DNA from: a virus
DNA length: 64,000 bases
Reading direction: 5' to 3' (one strand)
Virus record (IMG/VR): IMGVR_UViG_3300038463_000730
Coordinates: 248,001 to 312,000 of that record
The notes beneath the pieces were generated by a model. It did not search any database. It was not told the DNA's origin and was given only the letters and a program-made list of their open reading frames with translations. Positions within the stretch are counted from its first letter, which is position 1, and the number at the start of each line of letters is the position of its first letter. The position numbers and the translations under genes were made by a program. Positions 23,910 to 32,708 of the stretch are shown here, piece by piece.

Positions 23910-24982
23910 TAGTCATGATCCCGCAACATCTTCTCTTTTTTGGCCAGTTCCATATCGGCACACACCATCTCGTCAATCAGTTGCTCAAAATTGAATTGCG
24001 GTTCCCATCCTAGATTTGCTTTTAGTTTGGACGAGTCGCCGCAGAGCGCATCGACTTCGGATGGGCGTAAATACTGTTGATCAAACTCAACGTAATCAAG
24101 ATAGTTCAGCCCAAGCTTGTCGAACACCAGCATGGCGAATTCCTGCACGGAGTGCATCTCACCGCTTGCGACAACGTAGTCATCTGGGTTGGGCGCCGTG
24201 ATGATCCGGAACATTGCCTCGGCGACATCCGCCGCATGCGACCAGTCACGCTTGGCGTCGAGGTTGCCGAGGTAAAGCTTGTTCTGCAAGCCTAGCTTGA
24301 TCCGTGTCGCAGCCCTCGTAATCTTTCGTGTAACGAATGTTTCACCACGACGACTCGACTCGTGGTTGAACGAGATCGCGTTGCTTGCATGCAAGCCGTA
24401 GGCTTCCCGGTAGTTGACGGTCATGTGGTAGCCAGCGACCTTCGCAACGCCGTATGGTGACCTAGGATGAAAGGCTGTCTGTTCATTCTGCGGCGGAGGA
24501 GTAGAACCGAACATCTCCGAGCTGCTAGCCGTGAGGAACCGTGTTCGGGGACTGTACTGGCGGATTGCTTCCAGCACTCTCAGGACGCCGGTACCGGTCA
24601 CATCCATCGTGTACTCCGGAATGTCGAAGCTGACTCGAACGTGGCTTTGCGCAGCCATGTTGAAAAACAGGTCTGGCTTTACAGATGAGATCCAAGTTGA
24701 CAACGACGAGTAATCGGTCAGGTCTCCGAACATCATTTCAAGTTTGCCATGCCGAGTCGGATCTTCGTAGATATGATCGATACGTCCCGTGTTCAACGAC
24801 GAACTACGACGTTTCATCCCGTAGACTTTGTAGCCTTTCGCAATCAACAAGTCACACAGGTACGAACCGGTCTGCCCAGTAATTCCGGTGATACACGCGG
24901 TAGGATGCGTCACAGGTATTTCTTCACCTGGAGGAGCATGTGAACTTGCTTCTAAAGGATCATGGAAATTGTGTGGCATCAT
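23909..24982 (-). CDS. gmd: GDP-mannose 4,6-dehydratase
   Basis: 357 residues. Extended SDR: ITGITGQTGSYL NAD site at 31-42, TASSSEMFGS at 151-160, catalytic Tyr177 and Lys181 in YGVAK, NHESSRRGETFVTRKITRA, and RDWSHAADVAEAM. All are diagnostic of Gmd. It converts GDP-mannose to GDP-4-keto-6-deoxymannose, the substrate for perosamine or fucose branches. AGAGAG precedes the ATG. It is followed by paralog A and preceded by the aminotransferase gene with overlapping ends. Confidence 0.96.
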   Translation of the reverse strand: MMPHNFHDPLEASSHAPPGEEIPVTHPTACITGITGQTGSYLCDLLIAKGYKVYGMKRRSSSLNTGRIDHIYEDPTRHGKLEMMFGDLTDYSSLSTWISSVKPDLFFNMAAQSHVRVSFDIPEYTMDVTGTGVLRVLEAIRQYSPRTRFLTASSSEMFGSTPPPQNEQTAFHPRSPYGVAKVAGYHMTVNYREAYGLHASNAISFNHESSRRGETFVTRKITRAATRIKLGLQNKLYLGNLDAKRDWSHAADVAEAMFRIITAPNPDDYVVASGEMHSVQEFAMLVFDKLGLNYLDYVEFDQQYLRPSEVDALCGDSSKLKANLGWEPQFNFEQLIDEMVCADMELAKKEKMLRDHD

Positions 24983-26090
24983 AGCTCTCTATGTAATCGT
25001 TAAGCGTAGTAAGAATGTGGGACTGTTCGTCTTCTGTTAGCTCTGGATAACTTGGTAATATGAAGCATTCTTTACTCAGAATTTCTGCATTGGTGCAATC
25101 ATCCCACTTGACATGGAAATTCTTCTTAAGGTAGCCGTGCTCATGAATCGGATAGAACATCGGGCGAATTTCTACACCATTCTGTTTGAAAAATAACTCA
25201 GCACGTTCGTAACTCAATTGCTTAGGCACTCGTAAACCGAACATCCAGTTCGAATGCTCGGTAGTCGGATCAGACAGTTGCATCAAGACATCTTCACGGT
25301 CTGCCAATGCGGTCCGGTACGTTGTGAACACTTGACGTTTCATTTCAAGGATGGTTGGCAACAACTCAAGTTGACCTGCCAGGATAGCTGCCTGGATGTT
25401 GGTCATTCGGTAGTTGTATCCAAGGTAATCGTGAACGAATCGCTTCTTCGACTGACCTTGTGACTGAATACACTTGGCATGTTCGTAAGCGTCATCGTCA
25501 TTGGTGATGAAAGCTCCGCCTTCGCCACTCGTGATATTCTTGTTACCGAAGAACGAGATTGCTGATGCAAAGCTGCTCGTGCCTGACTGAAGGCCTTCGT
25601 ACTTTCCAAGAAATCCTTCACAGTTGTCTTCTACGAAAACTGTATTGGGGTATGCACGTTGTAACTCGGGAACATTGATGATGTTACCGACATTGTGTAC
25701 AATCAAAACCGTGGCATGAGGATGGGCATGGATAGCAAGATCCAAGTCCAGCAAATCGTAGTTCCATGTATCGAGATCGGCATCTACACTGTAGAGTGTG
25801 TAGTTCGTATCGAACAAGAAGGCGTTCCAGGCTGCGGCATACACGTTGTTCGGAACAATGACCTCGGCAACTTCCTGAGTCTGAAGGGCTCCGGCAGCCT
25901 TGGCTAACAGGTGGCAAGCGACTGTTCCGTTAAAAACAAGCTGGACATGTTTAACGCCTAATAACTCTTGTAATTTTTCAGAAGCAATCTGAAGATACTT
26001 GCCTTGCGAAGATATCCATGTGGAATCAAGTGCCTCATGCGCTAAATCAAGCGAACCTTTTGGCAGATACGGTTTATATATTGGTATCAT
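24960..26090 (-). CDS. DegT-family aminotransferase, perosamine-synthase-like
   Basis: 376 residues from ATG 26090 (AGGAAAG upstream, ATGA overlap with the HNH stop). PLP aminotransferase of the DegT/DnrJ/EryC1/StrS family, with the PLP lysine at Lys184 in SFFGNKNITSGEGGAF. This motif context is like GDP-perosamine synthases. With Gmd next to it, the likely product is GDP-perosamine, an O-antigen sugar. The end overlaps the gmd start by 23 bases. Confidence 0.93.
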   Translation of the reverse strand: MIPIYKPYLPKGSLDLAHEALDSTWISSQGKYLQIASEKLQELLGVKHVQLVFNGTVACHLLAKAAGALQTQEVAEVIVPNNVYAAAWNAFLFDTNYTLYSVDADLDTWNYDLLDLDLAIHAHPHATVLIVHNVGNIINVPELQRAYPNTVFVEDNCEGFLGKYEGLQSGTSSFASAISFFGNKNITSGEGGAFITNDDDAYEHAKCIQSQGQSKKRFVHDYLGYNYRMTNIQAAILAGQLELLPTILEMKRQVFTTYRTALADREDVLMQLSDPTTEHSNWMFGLRVPKQLSYERAELFFKQNGVEIRPMFYPIHEHGYLKKNFHVKWDDCTNAEILSKECFILPSYPELTEDEQSHILTTLNDYIESYDATQFP

Positions 26091-26656
26091 TTCTTTCCTA
26101 ACTTGAACCACAGTCTAGACTGTTCTCGAAATTTGATATGTCTGATGAAGTCAGGTTCATACATTGTCAGTATGTTCTTAGCCCACTCAACCTTATCTTC
26201 AACGCGCTGTCCTGGTGGTTGATTGTGGCTCCACAGTTCAAGGTTATCTATACGGTTATCTTTCCTGTCACCATTGATATGATGAACGGTCTCTTGTGGC
26301 AGCAATGCTCGGCCTAGATGCTCTTCCATCACTATTCTATGCTGGAATTTTCTTATCCCGCCTTTACTGTTTACATGGATGTAGCCTTGGCCGCTAATAT
26401 GACCGGTGCCGTTCTCTCTACGTAATGGGGCATTTACATCGCCATATCTTCTTTTCCGGTATTTATGACTGTCACAAACACCAGCTCCATTTGAAGAAGT
26501 GGGCGGGTTTTGGCAGCTAGCAATGCTACAGACGAGCCCGGTTGTTTTTATACACGATTTACGTTTTTGTTCGTAATGCGATTTGCACAGTCCTTTAGAA
26601 TGTGCTGCGCCTTTACATTCATCTATGTTGCATATTTTACCTTTATTGCTGATCAT
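26087..26656 (-). CDS. HNH endonuclease with N-terminal zinc clusters
   Basis: 189 residues from ATG 26656 (GGAG upstream, ATGA overlap with paralog B). N-terminal Cys/His clusters (CNIDEC, CKSHY; CSIASC, CDSHKYRKR) act as DNA-binding zinc knuckles. The C-terminal HNH core is HRIVMEEHLGRALLP, HHINGDRKDNRIDNLELW. Same family as the gene at 40478. It sits inside the glycan operon between paralog B and the aminotransferase, so it is probably a mobile insert. Confidence 0.9.
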   Translation of the reverse strand: MISNKGKICNIDECKGAAHSKGLCKSHYEQKRKSCIKTTGLVCSIASCQNPPTSSNGAGVCDSHKYRKRRYGDVNAPLRRENGTGHISGQGYIHVNSKGGIRKFQHRIVMEEHLGRALLPQETVHHINGDRKDNRIDNLELWSHNQPPGQRVEDKVEWAKNILTMYEPDFIRHIKFREQSRLWFKLGKK

Positions 26657-27495
26657 AAATACTTCTCCAACGTTCTTATGAAGTATGCCCAATCTTTAGT
26701 AATAATGGCGTTAGGATAATCTCGATTGAAGATGCGATTTGTCATAGCTAAATTATCAGTTCGAAAGCCGATAGCCATCTTCGATACCGACGTAGCCATA
26801 CAGAAATTACCACCAACTCCAAGAGTGACTGTGAATTTTGCTTCGTTCATAATCAAACAGTCTTGCTGAATCTGTTTCAAGTCACTAACCGTCTCGCCAA
26901 GAGCCGGAACAGTCAAATCAACAATGCGTTCCGCAGGCAAGTTGGCGATGATCTGGTCATAGATACCAAAGATTTGGTTCTCGTAGACATCGTATTCTTT
27001 CCTCATTTCAACTTCGCGTTCGCCCAAGACAACAATTTTGTATTTGGTTGAAAGCTTTCGTAATACGTCCCACATACGAATAGAAGGACCAAAGAAAGCC
27101 TTTTTGTCTAATTGTCGAGCCTTGGTTGTAATAACGATGTAATCGCCGATATTCAACGATGTGCCTTTGCAAAGCAAATGAGCCATCTCGGCTTTTCTAT
27201 GAGTCAGCCGGTGTATACGAATAAAATCGCCACAATCATAGAATGTAAACTCTCTCTGATCCAACACGTAGGGCGGTTCAGAGAAAAACAATTGACCGAT
27301 GTCATTCAGATATTTATCCCATAAGACTTTCTTCTGCGGCCAATCTTTGGCCTCGGTATGAAGGCAGGAATTCCATAACGACTTCTTGAAATTCAGACGA
27401 ATCTCAGAGTATTCGTGTTTTACATCTTCAAGATGAGCCTTGATGTTAATTATCTCTCCCAAAGACGTCGGGATACTTACCGCTATTTTCTTCAT
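26653..27495 (-). CDS. GT-B-like glycosyltransferase, paralog B
   Basis: 280 residues. It shares YKIVVLGEREVE, RIVDLTVPALG and QQDCLIMNEAKFTVTLGVGG with paralogs A and C. The start overlaps the paralog C stop (ATGA); its own stop overlaps the HNH start. The HNH gene now separates B from the downstream aminotransferase. GT9-like heptosyltransferase resemblance is tentative. Confidence 0.7.
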   Translation of the reverse strand: MKKIAVSIPTSLGEIINIKAHLEDVKHEYSEIRLNFKKSLWNSCLHTEAKDWPQKKVLWDKYLNDIGQLFFSEPPYVLDQREFTFYDCGDFIRIHRLTHRKAEMAHLLCKGTSLNIGDYIVITTKARQLDKKAFFGPSIRMWDVLRKLSTKYKIVVLGEREVEMRKEYDVYENQIFGIYDQIIANLPAERIVDLTVPALGETVSDLKQIQQDCLIMNEAKFTVTLGVGGNFCMATSVSKMAIGFRTDNLAMTNRIFNRDYPNAIITKDWAYFIRTLEKYL

Positions 27496-28316
27496 TTGTA
27501 TTCTTGTAATTTAGACATGAACAATGACCAATCCCTAGTAGTAAATACTGTTGGATAATTTGGATTGGTAATGTAATCCGTCACTTTGTCAACATCATCA
27601 CGAAATCCCAGTGTATTTGCAACGGCAGCAGATAACCAGAAATTACCTCCGATACCGAGTGTGATGACCAGTTTAGCATTCTTCATAATCAAACAATCTT
27701 GCTGAATATTAGCCATGTTAGGGATAGTGATCCCTAAGGCCGGAATCGTTTTATCTACTAACCGATCTTGTGGGACGTTGGCGATGATCTGCTCGTAAAT
27801 ACCAAAAATGCTATTTTCCGAGCCTTTGTATTCTTTGCTTATCTCGACCACACGTTCACCCATGACGACGATCTTGTACTTCTTAGACAACTCTCGCAAC
27901 ATGGCCCAGAACTGAACGGACAAAGGCAAGAAGGTCGAACGATTCAGGCAACGTACTTTTGTTGTCAGAACGATGTATTCTTCTCCCACATCGAGCGGCG
28001 TGCCTTTGCACAAGACCTTGTCCAGGTTTGTCAACTTAGGCTTACTGGCTAGTTCGGTAATGACCTTCTCTGTATGGATTGGAGGGAACTTGCCTCTCGG
28101 ATCAAAAAAGAATGGAGGCTCGGAGAATATCAGTTTCGAAAGTTCACTGAGGAAATTGTAATACTTTTGGTCTCCGCCTCTGTAGTAATTGATAACTGAC
28201 CGACTGTGAGCAATACTAATTCGGTTATAGTTGTGTTTGATGCTATCAAGAAAAATTCTGATAACTAAGTTGTCGCCAATTCCAGCGCATATTTCAAATT
28301 CAAGAGTTTTAACCAT
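27492..28316 (-). CDS. GT-B-like glycosyltransferase, paralog C
   Basis: 274 residues. N-terminal GIGDNLVIRIFLDSIKHNY, then YKIVVMGERVVE, QDRLVDKTIPALG and QQDCLIMKNAKLVITLGIGG. Its start overlaps the FkbM gene stop (TAATG). Three copies in 5 kb point to local duplication and possibly different acceptor or donor preferences. Confidence 0.7.
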   Translation of the reverse strand: MVKTLEFEICAGIGDNLVIRIFLDSIKHNYNRISIAHSRSVINYYRGGDQKYYNFLSELSKLIFSEPPFFFDPRGKFPPIHTEKVITELASKPKLTNLDKVLCKGTPLDVGEEYIVLTTKVRCLNRSTFLPLSVQFWAMLRELSKKYKIVVMGERVVEISKEYKGSENSIFGIYEQIIANVPQDRLVDKTIPALGITIPNMANIQQDCLIMKNAKLVITLGIGGNFWLSAAVANTLGFRDDVDKVTDYITNPNYPTVFTTRDWSLFMSKLQEYK

Positions 28317-28933
28317 TAACGTTTCACAAAAAATACATTGTGGAAACTTGTGCTATGGTAGTCATACCAGGGTTTCAACATTGCAGAGATCGGATCATCC
28401 GCTATGATTTTGTGTTCAATGCAAAATACTTTTGGCAAAGCATTGGTTGGAATGGTCAAGATATCGGGAAGAACTGTCTCCTCATGTCCTTCCACGTCCA
28501 GCACGAACAAATCGATGTCGGGCAAGGAGTGCTTTAGATACAAGTCGGAGAACTTAACCGTCTCAACTTCGAAATCGTCCATCTGGTATCCAACGATACC
28601 TTTTTTGTGCTCTTCCGAGTGAGCCAGCGAGCCGCACCCGAAGAACTTACCAAGTTCGGGATGGATCGGGTTATGGAAGATAGCTTTACCATTGGTAGAA
28701 GAGAGCGCGGCGTTGACATTGATACTGTCTGGTCGGTTCTTGACCAGCCGCTCAAATGTATACGGAACGGGCTCGATATTCAATCCCTTCCATCCCATCG
28801 ATTCTTCGAAGAACTTACAAGTTGACTCACCGAGTCCATCGTACGCGCCACATTCAACAAAGAATCCATTTCGTTTTTCTTTGAAGAATGTTTCATGCAA
28901 CACCTTGTCTAAATCGAGTTGACCGTAATACAT
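28316..28933 (-). CDS. FkbM-family methyltransferase
   Basis: 205 residues. FkbM features: GFFVECGAYDG (SAM-binding motif I), NIEPVPYTFERLVKNRP, NVNAALSS, and IDLFVLDVEGHEETVL. These enzymes O-methylate sugars in surface glycans and natural products. AAGGAACG precedes ATG 28933. It lies in the glycan operon between the paralog C gene and a small helical protein. Confidence 0.9.
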   Translation of the reverse strand: MYYGQLDLDKVLHETFFKEKRNGFFVECGAYDGLGESTCKFFEESMGWKGLNIEPVPYTFERLVKNRPDSINVNAALSSTNGKAIFHNPIHPELGKFFGCGSLAHSEEHKKGIVGYQMDDFEVETVKFSDLYLKHSLPDIDLFVLDVEGHEETVLPDILTIPTNALPKVFCIEHKIIADDPISAMLKPWYDYHSTSFHNVFFVKR

Positions 28934-28941
28934 AGCGTTCC

Positions 28942-29250
28942 TTAGTAAGTTTTGTGTTTACGCTGAATAAACTTGCCTTCATCCAAGCTCTGACCGTCAG
29001 CCTTTGCTTCGATCATTTCGATAATCTTCTGATCGATTTCATCGATTAGCTGATTTCGTTGGACGTTAAGGTCACAAGCTTTCTTGAGACAGTCCCAAAG
29101 GGCTTGAGCACCCTCTTCGGAATTGAAGTATTTAGCCTTATATTCTTCGAAAGACATTCTACGAATTTCGTAGATCAAGTCTTGATTGACCCACATTTTC
29201 GTATCGATTGTAAAGAGTTTGTCGATGATTCCGCCTAGTGTATCGCTCAT
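28942..29250 (-). CDS. small helical protein, DUF4254-like
   Basis: 102 residues. The layout IDKLFTIDTKMW ... LWDCLKKACDLNVQRNQLID resembles DUF4254 proteins found in glycan clusters, but I cannot confirm it. ATGA overlap with the upstream HAD gene. Cytoplasmic, function unknown. Confidence 0.65.
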   Translation of the reverse strand: MSDTLGGIIDKLFTIDTKMWVNQDLIYEIRRMSFEEYKAKYFNSEEGAQALWDCLKKACDLNVQRNQLIDEIDQKIIEMIEAKADGQSLDEGKFIQRKHKTY

Positions 29251-29549
29251 TTTTTCTCCAGGTCTTCAACGTTTTTCACGTTTATCGCACGATCATCGAT
29301 CCAATGATCGTAGTATACTTTCCCACACATTAGCATGTGGTACTTAACATTATGCTCTTTTAGCCAATGTTCAGTAATAGTATATTCTGCCCAGCTGCGA
29401 CCGGTATAAACGATAATCCGGTGCCCGGCATCGAATAGCTTATTCGCGATGTCAATGACATCCTGCTTGGGAGCGGCAAAGAACTTTTCGAAAGTCTTAC
29501 GTTCTTCACACAACGTTCCGTCAACATCAAATACAAAAGTCTTACTCAT
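29247..29549 (-). CDS. HAD-superfamily phosphatase
   Basis: 100 residues from ATG 29549, which has AGGAG upstream. HAD motif I FVFDVDGTLCEE (Asp8, Asp10), motif II VYTGRS, and motif IV DHWIDDRA. The compact size without a cap fits sugar- or capsule-related HAD phosphatases. The start lies in the end of the ATP-grasp gene (eight-base overlap). Confidence 0.85.
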   Translation of the reverse strand: MSKTFVFDVDGTLCEERKTFEKFFAAPKQDVIDIANKLFDAGHRIIVYTGRSWAEYTITEHWLKEHNVKYHMLMCGKVYYDHWIDDRAINVKNVEDLEKK

Positions 29550-30444
29550 AGAAATGCTCCTGGAAATATCTAACCATCCCAAAATCTTTCTTCCAAGGAA
29601 AGGGCATCGGAATGATTCTTCGATGATTAATGTACTCACGTTTGATCAAATCGACAATATTGAATCCCGCTTCTAAACTTAGAATAACGCCTCCGCCGAA
29701 CCTGGCGTTGATCTCCATGATAAACGCCCGATCACGATCAACAATATACTGAGAGCAAGTTGGACCGATAAGACCAAGTTTTTCTCCGATTGTCCTAGTA
29801 ATCTCGACAACATTGAAGGCGTCACGATCCAGCGTGATACTACGACTAACTTCACCGCCTTGGATTTCCAATCGTCGTCTTGGAACAGCATCAATCATTT
29901 TGGATTCTTTGTTGAAGTAGGCATCGACCGAGATCTCGAATCCACCTTCAACGTATCGTTGCACGACGTAGTTCTCACTGATCGTTTCGCCTGTTCCAAA
30001 CTCAGAGCGCGGAAGAATCGAGATGCCCTTCGATGCAAACCCAAACGTTGGTTTGACAATGATCTTTTCGCAATCATCTGTTACGTTAGGATAGAAATCA
30101 AATCCTTTAAGGTTATCTTCGAATACCTTTTTGTTTAAGCAAACGTTATTGATGCTTTCGGTAGCTGTCGGGATTGCCGTTTTCGTTTGCGGAGCCAGGC
30201 GCGACAAAACAACTGTCGCATGGTCTTGTAAAGGAATCGCTACATCAATCGAATACGCGGAGAAGGTATCGAGGATGTGTTGTTCGACATCCTTGTCGGT
30301 CCATTTTTTTCCAACCACGACGGTCGCAACTTCACTTATTGGACAGTTCTCATCCGTTTCATAAGCAAAGACATCAAATCCTGTATCGATAAAACGCCTT
30401 GCCAAGGATACTCTTCTGCCGCCGCCAACAAACATTACTTTCAT
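29542..30444 (-). CDS. ATP-grasp ligase
   Basis: 300 residues. N-terminal VMFVGGGRRV, then an ATP-grasp body (IIVKPTFGFASKGI, YVVQRYVEGGFEISVDA) and the magnesium-binding end FIMEINARFGGG. Similar to carbamoyl-phosphate-synthase-like ATP-grasp proteins that appear in surface-glycan clusters. Substrate not predictable. It precedes the HAD phosphatase in a short overlap. Confidence 0.9.
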   Translation of the reverse strand: MKVMFVGGGRRVSLARRFIDTGFDVFAYETDENCPISEVATVVVGKKWTDKDVEQHILDTFSAYSIDVAIPLQDHATVVLSRLAPQTKTAIPTATESINNVCLNKKVFEDNLKGFDFYPNVTDDCEKIIVKPTFGFASKGISILPRSEFGTGETISENYVVQRYVEGGFEISVDAYFNKESKMIDAVPRRRLEIQGGEVSRSITLDRDAFNVVEITRTIGEKLGLIGPTCSQYIVDRDRAFIMEINARFGGGVILSLEAGFNIVDLIKREYINHRRIIPMPFPWKKDFGMVRYFQEHFYE

Positions 30445-30455
30445 TGTGATTCTTT

Positions 30456-31880
30456 CTAGAGATTACATGGGTTGACAATCAAGATCGGGCCTTCGATTGT
30501 TTCTTCTTTTGTATACGTTCGAATTCCTGAATCGTGATAATGGAAAGTCTTTATGGATGAGCATGGGTTAGTTACGCTGTAACCAGCTTTATCAAATTCA
30601 TAAGCGATTCTCCCTGAAGAATTTGGTTTGCCAATTTTGAAATCACCATCGACATTTTTAACATGACCACGTACAATCCAAGTATCATGTTTATTGTTCG
30701 GAGCAATAAACTCGGTACGATTCTGATGCCAATCCCAGCGTGACAAACTATACACCGACTGATGTGGTATATTCTTTGTTAACGTAATCGAGTTATCAAA
30801 GAAAATATCAGCGTAGCAAATGATACTGATGTCATCAGGTGCAACTATCAAATTGATCTTTTCGAAAAACAAGCTGAATGTCGGATTCTTTTCTGATTCA
30901 ACCACTACGAGTTCATAGTTCTGACTATCGATATGCTTTTGAATACACTGGTCGATTTCATGTCTTCTTGTCGGGTTTTTGTCAACATAGTAGTTATAGA
31001 ACAATCTTATCCGTTGCTTTGGAGCAACGAATGAACGAATAGGTTGAATCTGTTCTGGTCCGGCCGATGGAGTCGGTACTTCAGTAGCAGGAAGTGATGC
31101 ATCGATAGGTTTTGCTGCTGGAACGGGTGTTGGTAGCACGGTTGGTAATACATGTTCCTGGAGAACATGATGCGGGTGAATGAATTTCGGTCTGTCAAAA
31201 ACAATAGGATGTGAATGTTTTCCTGGAATCGTCTCAAGGTTCATTAGTGAATGTCGTTTTGCGAACCACATTCGTGATAAGCCATCACGAATCATTCCAT
31301 TGTTTTTTGGAAACCAATCGTAGACAAACCCTTTGCTATTGCAATTCATGTCATCGACTCGCTCGTAAACAAGACCGTTCTTGTTGAACTGTTCCTCAAT
31401 GTACCCGACCGATGGACGACACCCGACTCCACTGTAGCTGTGAAGCACGTTCAGTTTACTTTCTTTGACTAAAGGTATTTTGGCAGGGTCCAACGAATCG
31501 CAAACCTGAGTATCGAGCACAAGATAGTTTGAAGAGATTAGAATGTTCTCTAAATGTTGATCAATGTTGTTCATATGATCTAACGTGCTGAGATGCAGTA
31601 TTAGATCGAAATACTCTCCAGCAAATGGCCACTCACGTTCTAGATCGGCAACGACACCACGTATCGTATGGTTCTGGGCCCGGATTTTAGTTATATGCGC
31701 GTGCCTGGCATCAACGCAGGTAACGCTCGCTCCAAGCCCTGCGAGCGCGGAAGCAATCTCACCATATCCAGATCCAACATCTAGGATTTTCTTCTTCAAG
31801 AAGAAATTGGCCCCGTAAAAGGTGATTATCGCATCCAGTCTCTTTTTTACCCAGGCCTGATTATACATGTGCTTCCTCAT
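30456..31880 (-). CDS. SAM methyltransferase fused to a glycosyltransferase-like domain
   Basis: 474 residues in three parts. Residues 1-230 are a class I methyltransferase (ILDVGSGYGE at 32-41, CVDA, DLILHLSTLDHM). Residues about 245-285 are a Pro-rich linker. Residues about 290-474 are an alpha/beta domain ending WIVRGHVKN ... AYEFDKAGYSVTNPCSSIKT ... HYHDSGIR, the signature of a GT-A-like domain in glycan loci. The start has an imperfect hairpin (CCTCAT-ATAG-ATGAGG) that overlaps the ATG. Confidence 0.82.
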   Translation of the reverse strand: MRKHMYNQAWVKKRLDAIITFYGANFFLKKKILDVGSGYGEIASALAGLGASVTCVDARHAHITKIRAQNHTIRGVVADLEREWPFAGEYFDLILHLSTLDHMNNIDQHLENILISSNYLVLDTQVCDSLDPAKIPLVKESKLNVLHSYSGVGCRPSVGYIEEQFNKNGLVYERVDDMNCNSKGFVYDWFPKNNGMIRDGLSRMWFAKRHSLMNLETIPGKHSHPIVFDRPKFIHPHHVLQEHVLPTVLPTPVPAAKPIDASLPATEVPTPSAGPEQIQPIRSFVAPKQRIRLFYNYYVDKNPTRRHEIDQCIQKHIDSQNYELVVVESEKNPTFSLFFEKINLIVAPDDISIICYADIFFDNSITLTKNIPHQSVYSLSRWDWHQNRTEFIAPNNKHDTWIVRGHVKNVDGDFKIGKPNSSGRIAYEFDKAGYSVTNPCSSIKTFHYHDSGIRTYTKEETIEGPILIVNPCNL

Positions 31881-31907
31881 CTATATGAGGTTTCTTTGAT
31901 ATACGAA

Positions 31908-32684
31908 TCACTCTTGATCCAATAGCTTCAGAATCTCACGGTCCTCCACGATATTGGCTATCTTATCCATCTCAACGAACTCTTCCCATCTGCGAGGTGG
32001 AACGCCATCAGCGCGACCTCCCTGAACGAGCCTAGCCATCTTCTCCCGCCATTCCGCTTCCGAACGGAGGTAATAGTGGTTCAATTGAACTCGCTCGGTT
32101 GAATTTGGAGACCATGCCTGGCGTACCAACTGATTCTTTTCGTTTACGCAGAAGAATCCTTTTTTGTAGATGAAATGGTGTGGGTCGGGCCCGGTCGAAG
32201 AAACATGTTCAGGTTGAACGAAACTTTTGATGTGACGATTGTCAGTCGCAGAGTTTTCGGTCCGCTTCACAAAAGATCGGAGTTGACTTTCTGGTCTAGT
32301 CAAAAGTCCTGAAGAGCCGAAAATTAGCCAGTTGACACCGAGACCGCCGAATTGCTCAAACTTTGCCAACAGCTGACGTAAATCTCTCGTTTCTTTCGGA
32401 ACAACAAATTCATCCATATCGATGAAGCCGATCCATTTGGATTGTTTTCCAAAATGCTCCAAGCAATGTCTGTAAGCCGGAAATTGCTGGGCCCTTCCAG
32501 TTACTCGTGTGACACTGACCACACCTTCCGCAATTTCCCGGGCTAACGTATGAGCAAGCGGGACAGCACTTTCGTGGTCGTAGATGAAAAAATGCTCGAC
32601 ACCAACCTTCCGGTGATAAGCGATCCATTCGGGCAAATAGCAATTTTCATCTTTGTTGATGCAACACAGGGATAACTCTTTCAT
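31908..32684 (-). CDS. glycosyltransferase family 92-like protein
   Basis: 258 residues. ENCYLPEWIAYHRKVGVEHF, FIYDHES and the DMDEF metal-binding motif (89-93) match GT92/glyco_transf_2_4 enzymes, GT-A fold retaining or inverting type not clear. First gene of the leftward glycan operon; a GATATAT element lies 12 bases before its ATG and is shared with the rightward dehydrogenase-like gene. Confidence 0.88.
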   Translation of the reverse strand: MKELSLCCINKDENCYLPEWIAYHRKVGVEHFFIYDHESAVPLAHTLAREIAEGVVSVTRVTGRAQQFPAYRHCLEHFGKQSKWIGFIDMDEFVVPKETRDLRQLLAKFEQFGGLGVNWLIFGSSGLLTRPESQLRSFVKRTENSATDNRHIKSFVQPEHVSSTGPDPHHFIYKKGFFCVNEKNQLVRQAWSPNSTERVQLNHYYLRSEAEWREKMARLVQGGRADGVPPRRWEEFVEMDKIANIVEDREILKLLDQE

Positions 32685-32695
32685 CTCAATAATCC

Positions 32696-32703
32696 CATAT
32701 ATC
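32696..32703. promoter_or_regulatory. CATATATC element between divergent starts
   Basis: ATATAT core between ATG 32684 (minus, 12-base spacing from GATATAT) and ATG 32709 (plus, six-base spacing from CATATAT). The short shared spacer (24 bases) could drive both directions. Related to the fixed-spacing element but with different spacings. Confidence 0.35.
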
Positions 32704-32708
32704 TTAAG

